Source: an uncultured Collinsella sp.
GTDB taxonomy: Bacteria > Actinomycetota > Coriobacteriia > Coriobacteriales > Coriobacteriaceae
NCBI GenBank assembly: GCA_902490325.1
Contig: CABUDJ010000021.1
Location: 1-27,843 of the forward strand
Length of the DNA stretch: 27,843 bases
Reading direction: 5' to 3'
The position numbers were made by a program, and so were the translations under genes. This document shows, piece by piece, positions 8,478 to 15,533 of the stretch. Numbering within the stretch: the first letter of the stretch is position 1; every line of letters begins with the position of its first letter. The notes under the pieces were generated by a model that saw nothing but the letters and a program-made list of their open reading frames with translations, did no database searches and was not told the DNA's origin.

Positions 8478-8711
8478 AAGGGTTGTGGGCAAAAAACGTC
8501 AAATATGAGTACTGTCACAAGTCCTGTAGCATTATTTATTTGCAAAATATGCAGTGTTACGCAACATATGTCCAAGTACTTAGCCGATAAACGTCTGCAA
8601 TTCTTCCACCTTAGGACCCCTGGCGTCTAAATCGCCTTCAGATGGCATGAAATCGCTGTTACTAAATTGGTAACAGTACTCATATTTGCTATTTTTTGCC
8701 CACGGGCCCTT
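8478..8711. repeat. MITE-like palindromic unit with long terminal inverted repeats
   Basis: Positions 8486-8515 and 8673-8702 are inverted repeats of 30 bases with about three mismatches (TGGGCAAAAAA...AAATATGAGTACTGT). Weaker pairing extends outward to AAGGG at 8478-8482 and CCCTT at 8707-8711. The interior has no supported coding frame and includes another perfect hairpin, CTGTTAC 8656-8662 and GTAACAG 8670-8676. Total size is about 220-235 bp. Long terminal repeats, small size and lack of a gene fit a MITE-like or palindromic intergenic element. No clear target-site duplication is visible, so transposition is not shown. Confidence 0.55.
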
Positions 8712-8738
8712 GGATGACAGTGTGATTTAATGCCCTCG

Positions 8739-8826
8739 GGGTTCGAATCCCGGCATATCGGTAGCAAAAAGCCCGCTACCGAATTGGTAACGGGCTTCAC
8801 ATCTCAAATGGTGCCCCCAGCGGGAT
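8739..8826. repeat. 88-bp direct repeat, outer copy (partial tRNA-Glu 3' end plus terminator)
   Basis: Identical over 88 bases to 8928-9015. In the minus orientation it contains the last 15 bases of tRNA-Glu (8812-8826 region), the CCA, and the tRNA's hairpin terminator (8770-8780 with 8786-8796, then a U-tract). The tRNA similarity ends abruptly at 8826, so no complete second tRNA is present. The 101 bases between the two copies are GC-rich, contain a small hairpin around 8889-8909 and have no supported gene. Confidence 0.85.
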
Positions 8827-8927
8827 GTCCGCGTGCGGCTGGCGCCGCCCGCTTTCGCTGCGTCGCTTCGCTCCTTGCGTGCTGCGCTGGAAAACGCTTG
8901 CGCGTTTCCTCAGCTCCGCACCCTGTC

Positions 8928-9015
8928 GGGTTCGAATCCCGGCATATCGGTAGCAAAAAGCCCGCTACCGAATTGGTAACGGGCTTCACATCTCAAATGG
9001 TGCCCCCAGCGGGAT
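8928..9015. repeat. 88-bp direct repeat, inner copy overlapping the intact tRNA-Glu
   Basis: This copy is identical to 8739-8826 and lies 189 bases from it. It covers the 3' end of the real tRNA-Glu and its downstream terminator. The far end begins with GGGTTCGAATCCCGG, which resembles a tRNA T-arm in plus orientation but is not part of a foldable tRNA here. Confidence 0.85.
8954..8985 (-). terminator. Intrinsic terminator of tRNA-Glu
   Basis: Read on the minus strand, an 11-bp stem (8985-8975 with 8969-8959, one G-U pair) is followed by a run of U residues. It begins 13 bases after the encoded CCA end of the tRNA. The same structure is duplicated 189 bases away within the outer repeat. Confidence 0.85.
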
Positions 9016-9074
9016 TCGAACCCGCGATATCCACCTTGAAAGGGTGGCGTCCTTGGCCGCTAGACGATGGGGAC
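8998..9074 (-). tRNA. tRNA-Glu (anticodon UUC)
   Basis: On the minus strand the gene begins GTCCCCATCGTCTAGCGG. The acceptor arm GTCCCCA pairs with TGGGGGC through one G-U pair. The anticodon stem CCACC/GGTGG holds the loop CTTTCAA with anticodon TTC. The T-arm is GCGGG-TTCGAAT-CCCGC, and the discriminator is A followed by an encoded CCA (8998-9000). The body is 74 nt, or 77 with CCA. Its 3' portion lies inside the 88-bp duplicated segment, the type of site used by tRNA-targeting integrases. Confidence 0.96.
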
Positions 9075-9084
9075 AGCGGGAAAG

Positions 9085-9090
9085 AGTATA
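9085..9090 (-). promoter_or_regulatory. -10 element of tRNA-Glu
   Basis: On the minus strand TATACT ends about 10 bases before the mature 5' end of tRNA-Glu, the right position for a -10 hexamer of a tRNA gene. No convincing -35 hexamer is seen 16-18 bases upstream. Confidence 0.5.
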
Positions 9091-9174
9091 GCAGACTTTT
9101 TTGCCGGCGCGTATATCGTTGGCAAACTGGAAAACCACCACAAAGGAGTAGGCTTCTATTCCGATTTTCAAATA

Positions 9175-9309
9175 TCTCAATCTGTAACATCTGGGCGGGC
9201 AAATTGGCTCTATCTGTTACAGATCGAGACAAAAGGTAGGCGTCGGGACGAACATCTCATTCTGTAACAGTAAGACGACTTTTAACGGTCTAGATGTTAC
9301 AGATTGAGA
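9175..9309. repeat. Four 15-bp units alternating in orientation at a 40-bp step
   Basis: The unit TCTCAATCTGTAACA or a one-base variant occurs at 9175-9189 (plus), 9215-9229 (minus), 9255-9269 (plus) and 9295-9309 (minus). The starts are exactly 40 bases apart and the orientation flips each time. Units 1 and 4 are identical and share three more flanking bases (ATCT side). Units 2 and 3 are the variants. The intervening sequences are not similar to each other. The arrangement could fold as nested hairpins or bind a protein on a regular DNA phase. Confidence 0.8.
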
Positions 9310-9330
9310 CAAACCGCTGGGATGGGTCAA

Positions 9331-9366
9331 AACCACCACAAAGGTGCCTGTCCCCTTTGTGGTTGT
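9331..9366. repeat. REP-like hairpin, possible terminator of murT-gatD
   Basis: Arms CCACAAAGG (9336-9344) and CCTTTGTGG (9354-9362) flank a 9-base loop; pairing extends a few more bases outward. On the minus strand the loop reads GGACAGGCA. The left arm with its flank (AAAACCACCACAAAGG, 9329-9344) also occurs alone at 9131-9146. It starts 7 bases beyond the end of the murT-gatD gene and could end that transcript, although the following U-run is short. A similar structure lies at 24411-24439. Confidence 0.6.
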
Positions 9367-9372
9367 GAGGTG

Positions 9373-11550
9373 CTAGGGGAGGAGCTTCATGGCTGCGTCG
9401 TGGGCGGCGTGCTCGTAGGTGTCGTCGAGGGGCTTGAGCGGCAGCAGGGCGGCGGCCTGCGCATCGCCGCGGCGCTCGAGGGCGTGCGCGATCAGCCAGT
9501 CGGCGAGTTCGGGGTTCTTGGGCAGCGCCGGCCCGTGCAGGTACGTGCCGATGACGCCCTTGTAGATCAGACCCTCAAGGCTATCGTCACCGTTGTTGCC
9601 GGTGCCCGCGACGACGGACGTTCCGAGCGGCGTGGCCTCTGTATCGAGCAGGGTGCGGCCGCCATGGTTCTCGAATCCCACAAAGGGCTCGGGTGCCAGG
9701 TCGGTCTTAACGGCGACGTTGCCGATCAGGCGGTCGGAGCCGCGTACGGTTTCGGCGGCAATGACGCCCAGACCCTCGATGCGATCCTCGCCCATATAGT
9801 ACGAACGGCCGAGCAGCTGATAGCTGCCACAGATGGCAAGCAGCGAGCCGCCATCCTTAACATAGGCCGCGACCTTGTCTTTTTGGGCGAGCAGCTCGTG
9901 TGCCACAGCTAGCTGGTCGCGGTCGGAGCCGCCACCCATCATGACGATATCGGCATCGGTCAAATCAAGCGTTTCGCCCATACGGACCTCGTCTACACGC
10001 ACGGGAATGCCACGCCAGGCGCAGCGGCGTTCGAGCGCGATAACATTGCCGCCGTCGCCGTAGAGGTTAAGGGCATCGGGGTACAGATAGACGATGCGCA
10101 GCGGGCGCGAAAGCTCGACCGGCGCAATATCGGTGGGGACAGCGCTACCATCGGCGCACGGTGCAGCGTGGGCGGCAACCGTGGCCGCATCGGTGCCTTT
10201 GAGTCCGTCGAGTTCTTTGACCAGCGGCGGGAAGGCCGTGTAGTTGGCGACGGCGTAGAAGGTGTCATCGGCGGCCTCGTCTGCCACGGCGCCGATCGCC
10301 TGCGCGACGTCCGAGATAATCGCGGCATCGATGCCGGCGTACTTGAGGCGTACCTGCATGTCGTGCGCACGCGTGCCTCCGGCAAAGGCGACAAGACCCG
10401 GCGCGTCGGCGATGCGCTCGAAGTCGACATCGTAGATCCACGAGACATCGTGGCCGTCGGCATCGTTATCGTTTAGGAAGAAGGCGCAGAGCCTGCCACC
10501 TGCCGTTTTAATGGACTGGATCTGGCGATCGAAGCCCACGGGATTCTTGGCCAGGTTGGCCTCGACGGTGCGGCCGGCAATATCCCAACGGCCCATACGA
10601 CCACCTGCTGGCACGTAGGCATCGAGCGTGGGCTGCAGATGCGCCGCGTCCACGCCCAGCTCGTGCGCCGCAAAGAAGGCGGCGGCAACGTTATAGACCA
10701 TGTACAGGCCGTTGTAGCGCGTGGCGATGTGCACGGCGGGCGCGTTGGCCTCGGGTCCAAAGGCCAGGTCAAAGCCGTAGCCGTCGCAGCCGAGCTCAAC
10801 GCCCGTCACGCGGCGGAGCAGCGCGGGGCGACCCCAGCCGCACGAAGGGCAATGATAGGCGCCCAGCTGTCCGTACTGCACATAGTCGTATTCCAGCGGG
10901 GCGTTGCACTGCGAGCAAAAACGCGAGTCGCTAATGCGGTCGGACTCGGTGCCCGTGGCGCCGTCGATGCCAAAGGCGATGCTCGTGTTGGGGACGCGCG
11001 CGGCGATCGAGGCGCACAGCGGATCGTCGGCGTTGTAGATGAGCGTTGTCGTCGGAGAGAGCTCCAACGCATGGGCGATGACGTCTTGGGTATGGTCGAT
11101 CTCGCCGTAGCGGTCTAGCTGGTCGCGGAACAGGTTGAGCAGCACAAAGTACGTCGGCTTGAGCTTGGGCAGAACGCGTACGGTGTAGAGCTCGTCGCAC
11201 TCAAAGACGCCCACGCGCTTGCCGCTGCTGGCGTGCTTAAGGCCGCCGCGGGCCTCGAGCAGAGCACCCACCACGCCAGGCTCCATATTGTTGCCGGCAC
11301 GGTTGCACACCACGGTAGCGCCGCTGGCAGCAACGGCGTCAGCGATGAGGTTGGAGGTGGTGGTCTTGCCATTAGTACCGGTAATCACCACGCTGCGGTC
11401 GACAAGGCCGGCGAGGTCGCTCAGCAACTCGGGGTCGATCTTCATGGCGATGCGGCCGGGGAGTACGCCGCCCTGGCGCTTAAGGATAGAGCGCAGCCCC
11501 CAGCGGGCGATATCGCTCGAGGTGCAGGCGAGAGATGAGCGGAAGTTCAT
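9373..11550 (-). CDS. MurT-GatD fusion: lipid II isoglutaminyl synthase
   Basis: A 725-residue protein that combines both subunits of the enzyme amidating the D-Glu of lipid II stem peptides. Residues 1-450 form the MurT part: the Mur-ligase P-loop ITGTNGKTTTSN (58-65), NRAGNNMEPGV, a four-cysteine zinc ribbon (C212, C215, C234, C237) and the C-terminal DUF1727 region with DVSWIYDVDFE. D368 there is a likely counterpart of the Asp that MurT lends to the amidase triad. An Ala/Asp-rich linker at about 450-480 leads to the GatD part. This is a class I glutamine amidotransferase with C574 (LAICGSYQLLG) and H672 (GTYLHGPALPKNP). In staphylococci and streptococci the two are separate genes. AGGA lies 8 bases before the start. 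The gene follows the helical-repeat pair by 45 bases with no terminator, so it is probably in their operon. Confidence 0.93.
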   Translation of the reverse strand: MNFRSSLACTSSDIARWGLRSILKRQGGVLPGRIAMKIDPELLSDLAGLVDRSVVITGTNGKTTTSNLIADAVAASGATVVCNRAGNNMEPGVVGALLEARGGLKHASSGKRVGVFECDELYTVRVLPKLKPTYFVLLNLFRDQLDRYGEIDHTQDVIAHALELSPTTTLIYNADDPLCASIAARVPNTSIAFGIDGATGTESDRISDSRFCSQCNAPLEYDYVQYGQLGAYHCPSCGWGRPALLRRVTGVELGCDGYGFDLAFGPEANAPAVHIATRYNGLYMVYNVAAAFFAAHELGVDAAHLQPTLDAYVPAGGRMGRWDIAGRTVEANLAKNPVGFDRQIQSIKTAGGRLCAFFLNDNDADGHDVSWIYDVDFERIADAPGLVAFAGGTRAHDMQVRLKYAGIDAAIISDVAQAIGAVADEAADDTFYAVANYTAFPPLVKELDGLKGTDAATVAAHAAPCADGSAVPTDIAPVELSRPLRIVYLYPDALNLYGDGGNVIALERRCAWRGIPVRVDEVRMGETLDLTDADIVMMGGGSDRDQLAVAHELLAQKDKVAAYVKDGGSLLAICGSYQLLGRSYYMGEDRIEGLGVIAAETVRGSDRLIGNVAVKTDLAPEPFVGFENHGGRTLLDTEATPLGTSVVAGTGNNGDDSLEGLIYKGVIGTYLHGPALPKNPELADWLIAHALERRGDAQAAALLPLKPLDDTYEHAAHDAAMKLLP

Positions 11551-11595
11551 GAAGTCGTTCCTAACGTGAATGACATGGTCGGGGCGATCGCGTCG

Positions 11596-12639
11596 CTAAA
11601 AGCCGTAGCGGCGCGCAAATTCCTGGGCGAGCTGCGATACATCTTCGCAGGCGTTGGCCCAGGGGGCAAAGTCGGGGGTGTCCGAGATAATGCCGTCGGC
11701 CTCCCAAACTGCCTGGTGCGAAAGGTCCCAGGGGTCGCGCGGCTCGGGTCGGCAGGGAAGATACGGCGTCTGGTACATGGGGTTCAGCAAGAAGAACGCG
11801 CCACCCTCGCAACGGTTAGCGAACTCACGCAGCGCGCGCGTCGCCGGGCGCATCTTGTTTGTTTTGAACAGCAGAATCGTGCGGGCGAGCAGGTACCAAG
11901 GAGAGTTTTCGAGTGCGTCTGCCCCCATCTGTTCCTCGAGCTGATGCGCCAGGGCAAAAAAGCCGTCTTGGTCTTCCAAGCGGGCGAGGGCGAGCAACAC
12001 GGTGCCTGCGGCCCGAGTGGGATAGCCTTCTGCCTTAAGAACACGGCGGGCGTAGTTGGCGGCAGCACGGTAACGAGCGCTCGCCATGCACAGCTGCGAG
12101 ATGGCCTCGAGTGTGTGAAGCCACCCGATTAGAGCCGGCTCGCTCACGGTAAGGTCTGCTGCGGTGACACCGTCGGCCAAAACATTGTTGGCCCAGTAGT
12201 GTGGGGCCTCCATATCGAACCCGGGCACACTTTGCTGCAGGTAATCGGCCGTGGTCGCCTCGAGCTTCATCAGGTCGCCCAGGCAGGCGTCAACGGGCGT
12301 GTCCGCCAAAATGATGGCGAGCAGCTGGGCATCGACGGCCAGCGCATCGACGCGGACAATCTTGAGCAGCTCATCTCGCATGTCGTCGAACAGACGATTG
12401 CGCGTCTGCTCGAACTCCTCGTCGCTGCCCATGTCCTCGATGCGATGAAGCTCGTCGAGCAGGTGGCGATGAACACCGGCGTAGGACAGCAGCGCCTGGG
12501 CATGCTCGGACTGCGCATACTTTTGGGGATTCGCGCTAATGTCGTTATGGACAAGCTCGCGTGCTGCATCGGTGAGCTCGGGGTGCGACGCCAGATAGGT
12601 GCGCTCCAGGTAGGCGGGGATGTAGACGCTCGGATCCAT
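11596..12639 (-). CDS. Helical-repeat (TPR-like) protein of unknown function, second of a pair
   Basis: A 347-residue, probably cytoplasmic protein with no signal peptide or membrane segment. The sequence is almost wholly helical and rich in Ala, Leu and Glu, with TPR/SEL1-like stretches around YRAAANYARRVLKAEGYP and LLALARLEDQDGFFALAHQL. I do not recognise a named family or catalytic motif. Near its C-terminus, QTPYLPCRPEPRDPWDL echoes the VPYL...DPW segment of the upstream protein, so the two may be distant paralogues. Its ATG overlaps the upstream stop by one base (TAATG), and AGGGGA lies upstream. It precedes murT-gatD by 45 bases. Co-transcription suggests a scaffold or accessory role around the cell envelope; that is inference. 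Confidence 0.8.
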   Translation of the reverse strand: MDPSVYIPAYLERTYLASHPELTDAARELVHNDISANPQKYAQSEHAQALLSYAGVHRHLLDELHRIEDMGSDEEFEQTRNRLFDDMRDELLKIVRVDALAVDAQLLAIILADTPVDACLGDLMKLEATTADYLQQSVPGFDMEAPHYWANNVLADGVTAADLTVSEPALIGWLHTLEAISQLCMASARYRAAANYARRVLKAEGYPTRAAGTVLLALARLEDQDGFFALAHQLEEQMGADALENSPWYLLARTILLFKTNKMRPATRALREFANRCEGGAFFLLNPMYQTPYLPCRPEPRDPWDLSHQAVWEADGIISDTPDFAPWANACEDVSQLAQEFARRYGF

Positions 12640-13712
12640 TAGAGGTCCCCTCCCTTAAATGGAAGTCCCTGCTCGGCTGCGCGCAGGATGCGCTCGTCGA
12701 TCTGGGAACGCACGATATCGTTGGTGGCGACCCAGGCGGCAAAACTGGCGTTGTCGGGGGCGCCCAGGCCCTCCTGCAGTACCGGCGTCGCCTCGGACAG
12801 CGCAAGGACAAGTTCGTCGGTGGAGCCCGCACCCACGTTGACGCGGGCATAGACGCCATCGGGAAACTCGGTTTGGAAGTAGAGTGCCTCGGCTGCGTGC
12901 GGACACGAGCGCGCAAGGATGCGCAAATAGCGCTCGGCGCCCTCGTAGTCCAGCTCGCGCCAGGCAGCGCTCATCAGCGCGATGAGCGTCCACGGGTCCA
13001 AGTCGCGCTCCGCATCCTTGGGACGACGGCGCAGCGGCGTGTTGGCGAGATAGGGGACGGAGTGGGCAGAGCGAAAGCGCTTGAGCTCCTCGGCGGGGTA
13101 TTCGAGCTTTGCCATGGCGAGCATCGCGGTGTGGCGGACACCAGCGGGGTCGTTGGGCGCAAAGTCGAGGCTGCGGTTTGCGGCTTCGAGCGACATGCGA
13201 TAGCGGCCGCTAATGAGCGCGCGTGACGCAAGGGCGGCAAGCCAGCGCAGATAGGGGCGGCGCGTAAGGTCGCCTGCGGCCTCATGCTCGTAGGGGTCCT
13301 GCGCCGAGGCGATTTTGAGCGCCAGGTCATGCTCCACCTCGTCGCACTTGGACACCAGATACTGCACGTATTCCTCGTTGGATTCGGCGGTGAGCGCCGT
13401 CAGCATGCGCTGGGCATCCCAGTTGGCCGGGTCGAGTGCGGCTGCCTCGCGGAGCATGTTCTCGGCTGCGGCTTCTTCTTGCTCTGCCTGGGTATCGTCG
13501 GGGATAAAGGGAATGCGGTAGTCGACAGCCTCGACCACCTTGGCAATCAGATGCCCGGCGCGGTCGCGGTCGTGCACGATGAGCGGTGCGGGGTTGCGGG
13601 CGAATTGTTCCATCAGACGCTCTACGGCGGCACCGTCGGTGAGCGGGATATTGTCGCGGCGCAAGGCCTCAAGAACGAGGCGATGGCAATCCTCTTGAAT
13701 GGGATCGAATGC
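12639..13712 (-). CDS. Helical-repeat (TPR-like) protein of unknown function, first of a pair
   Basis: A 357-residue soluble protein with helical pairs of TPR type, for example AAALDPANWDAQRMLTALTA, YRMSLEAANRSLDFAPNDPA and YEGAERYLRILARSCPHAAE. No catalytic motif, signal peptide or membrane span is visible. The start at 13712 (MAFDPIQEDCHRLV) has an excellent SD, AGGAGG four bases from the ATG, and is preferred to an in-frame ATG 11 codons upstream. It is the first gene of a minus-strand unit with the second helical-repeat gene (one-base overlap) and murT-gatD. TPR-type proteins usually mediate protein-protein contacts; the partner here is unknown. Confidence 0.82.
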   Translation of the reverse strand, partial: AFDPIQEDCHRLVLEALRRDNIPLTDGAAVERLMEQFARNPAPLIVHDRDRAGHLIAKVVEAVDYRIPFIPDDTQAEQEEAAAENMLREAAALDPANWDAQRMLTALTAESNEEYVQYLVSKCDEVEHDLALKIASAQDPYEHEAAGDLTRRPYLRWLAALASRALISGRYRMSLEAANRSLDFAPNDPAGVRHTAMLAMAKLEYPAEELKRFRSAHSVPYLANTPLRRRPKDAERDLDPWTLIALMSAAWRELDYEGAERYLRILARSCPHAAEALYFQTEFPDGVYARVNVGAGSTDELVLALSEATPVLQEGLGAPDNASFAAWVATNDIVRSQIDERILRAAEQGLPFKGGDL

Positions 13713-14226
13713 CATGGGGCCTCCTTTGCTGCGGTTAGGGTTCAAATCTCTCTATATAAGGTTCTAGTTTACCCGCATGTGGCACACCGGGGGTGCCGCA
13801 CTTGGACATGCACCTTTGCACCACGAAGACGGATGTCAGACGGATGTCGCACAAATGTCGGCACCTTGGACGGCCGAGTGGTATCACGGTGCCGCAAACG
13901 GTCGATTTTTGGCGGCGAACGGGGCACATTTTGGAGGGGCACCGTCCTGCCCGGGATATGTGGTCAACCTTGATAAAACGTTTGCCCAGCTTGGGAGTAT
14001 GAATGCCCCATAAGGGTCTTCAGGGATAGAAAAAACGTTTCATCATTGTTGGCTTTAGGTGAATAACTGACCAACCAGAACGGTAAAATAGTGTTTGTCT
14101 GAGCATTGAGACGTTTAGACATCGCGCATTGTCATCGCCGGCAACGCGCAAAACGGTCCTAACGGAGCCAATCGGGTGCTCCGTTATATACGCAAGTCTA
14201 AGAGGGGCTTGTTTAGGAGGCACAGT
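13713..14226. other. Divergent promoter region between the helical-repeat operon and the alcohol dehydrogenase
   Basis: This 514-base stretch has no supported gene. On the minus strand CTTATATAGA at 13751-13760 is a plausible -10 region for the helical-repeat operon. A small hairpin (GGCAC 13791-13795, GTGCC 13803-13807) lies beside it. On the plus strand TAAAAT near 14084 could be a -10 for the dehydrogenase, without a good -35. A perfect 9-bp inverted repeat, TAACGGAGC 14160-14168 and GCTCCGTTA 14178-14186, lies 40 bases before the dehydrogenase start and may be an operator or leader hairpin. Confidence 0.45.
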
Positions 14227-15450
14227 ATGGGACGTTTTACCAATCCTCGCGATCTGTACTTTGGTGAGGGCGCTCGCCACGAGGTGAAGAACCTCAAGGG
14301 CAAGAAGGCCATCATCGTTTCTGGCGGCAGCTCTATGCGCCGCGGCGGGTTCCTGCAGGACGTTGAGGCCGACCTCAAAGAGGCCGGCATGGAGGTCAAG
14401 CTGTTCGAGGGCGTCGAGTCCGATCCCTCCATCGAGACCGTCATGAAGGGCGCAGCCGCTATGCGCGACTTCGAGCCCGACTGGATCGTTGCTATCGGTG
14501 GCGGTTCGCCCATCGATGCCGCTAAGGCCATGTGGGTCTTCTACGAGTATCCCGAGGAGTCCTTCGACAACATTATCCAGCCGTTCAGCTTCCCCGAGCT
14601 GCGTCAGAAGGCTCACTTCTGCGCCATTTCCTCTACCTCCGGCACCGCTACCGAGGTCACCGCATTCTCCGTCATCACGGATTACGAAAAGGGCATCAAG
14701 TACCCGCTGGCCGACTTCAACATCACCCCTGATGTCGCCATCGTCGACCCCGAGCTCACCTACACCATGCCCGCCAAGCTGTGCGCACACACCGGCATGG
14801 ATGCTCTGACCCACTGCATGGAGGCTTACGTTTCCACTTGTGCTTCCATGTTCACCGACGCCAACGCTCTGCACGGCATCCGCGAGATCGTCGAGTGGCT
14901 GCCCAAGTCCTATGCTGGCGACCATGAGGCCCGTCAGCACATGCACGAGGCTCAGTGCATCGCCGGTATCGCCTTCTCCTCGGGCCTGCTGGGCATCGTT
15001 CACTCCATGGCTCACAAGACCGGTGCGGCCTTCGAGAACGGCCACATCATCCACGGTGCTGCTAACGCCATGTACCTGGGCAAGGTCATCCAGTGGAACT
15101 CCAAGGATCCCCGTGCTGCCGAGCGTTACGCTTACGTGGCCAAGGAGATCCTGCACCTTCCCGGCGAGACCAACGAGGAGCTCATCGCTGCGCTCGTCCA
15201 GAAGATCCGCGACCTCAACGACCAGCTCAACATTCCGCAGTCCATCAAGGATTACGCGAATGGTGGCGTGAAGGTCGACGCCGAGAACCCGCAGATGGTT
15301 TCCGAGGAGGAGTTCCTCGCCAAGCTGCCCGAGATCGCCGCGAACGCTGAGCAGGACGCCTGCACGCCCGAGAACCCGCGTGAGACCAAGGCTGCCGACT
15401 TCGAGAAGATCCTCAAGGCCTGCTACTACGACACCGACATCGATTTCTAA
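14227..15450 (+). CDS. Iron-containing (group III) alcohol dehydrogenase
   Basis: A 407-residue NAD(P)H-dependent dehydrogenase of the Fe-ADH family, which interconverts aldehydes and alcohols in fermentation. The nucleotide site is GGGSPIDAAKAM (91-102). The metal ligands appear as D192, H196, H259 and H273; their spacings (4, 63, 14) are those of E. coli FucO. Family motifs GMDALTHCMEAY and HSMAHKTGAAFENGHIIHG are clear. The start has AGGAGG six bases upstream, and the first conserved residues (MGRFTNPRDLYFG) follow immediately; an in-frame ATG at 14176 adds only unconserved basic residues. The substrate cannot be told from the sequence; butanol, ethanol or propanediol are all possible. A strong terminator follows. 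Confidence 0.93.
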   Translation: MGRFTNPRDLYFGEGARHEVKNLKGKKAIIVSGGSSMRRGGFLQDVEADLKEAGMEVKLFEGVESDPSIETVMKGAAAMRDFEPDWIVAIGGGSPIDAAKAMWVFYEYPEESFDNIIQPFSFPELRQKAHFCAISSTSGTATEVTAFSVITDYEKGIKYPLADFNITPDVAIVDPELTYTMPAKLCAHTGMDALTHCMEAYVSTCASMFTDANALHGIREIVEWLPKSYAGDHEARQHMHEAQCIAGIAFSSGLLGIVHSMAHKTGAAFENGHIIHGAANAMYLGKVIQWNSKDPRAAERYAYVAKEILHLPGETNEELIAALVQKIRDLNDQLNIPQSIKDYANGGVKVDAENPQMVSEEEFLAKLPEIAANAEQDACTPENPRETKAADFEKILKACYYDTDIDF

Positions 15451-15472
15451 TCGACTCTTGTTATCGTAACGA

Positions 15473-15512
15473 GGGGCTCCGCACGTATCCGTACGGAGCC
15501 CCTTTCTTTTTT
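15473..15512 (+). terminator. Intrinsic terminator between the alcohol dehydrogenase and gldA
   Basis: Perfect 9-bp arms GGGGCTCCG (15473-15481) and CGGAGCCCC (15494-15502), with further pairing in the loop, are followed by TTTCTTTTTT. The U-tract ends about 20 bases before the glycerol dehydrogenase start, leaving little room for a separate promoter downstream of it. Confidence 0.92.
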
Positions 15513-15533
15513 CTTTTAGAGAATGGGATAGTT

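Noticed and set aside
8738..8765. Second tRNA gene on the plus strand (T-arm-like GGTTCGAATCC)
   Set aside because: No matching acceptor, D- or anticodon arm lies upstream of either copy; it is at most a fragment.
8730..9239. 169-codon plus-strand frame across the tRNA-Glu region
   Set aside because: It reads through the antisense of a tRNA and both 88-bp repeats, so its internal peptide repeat is a by-product of the DNA duplication.
9175..9309. CRISPR array
   Set aside because: Units are only 15 bp, alternate in orientation and number four; no cas genes are in the window.
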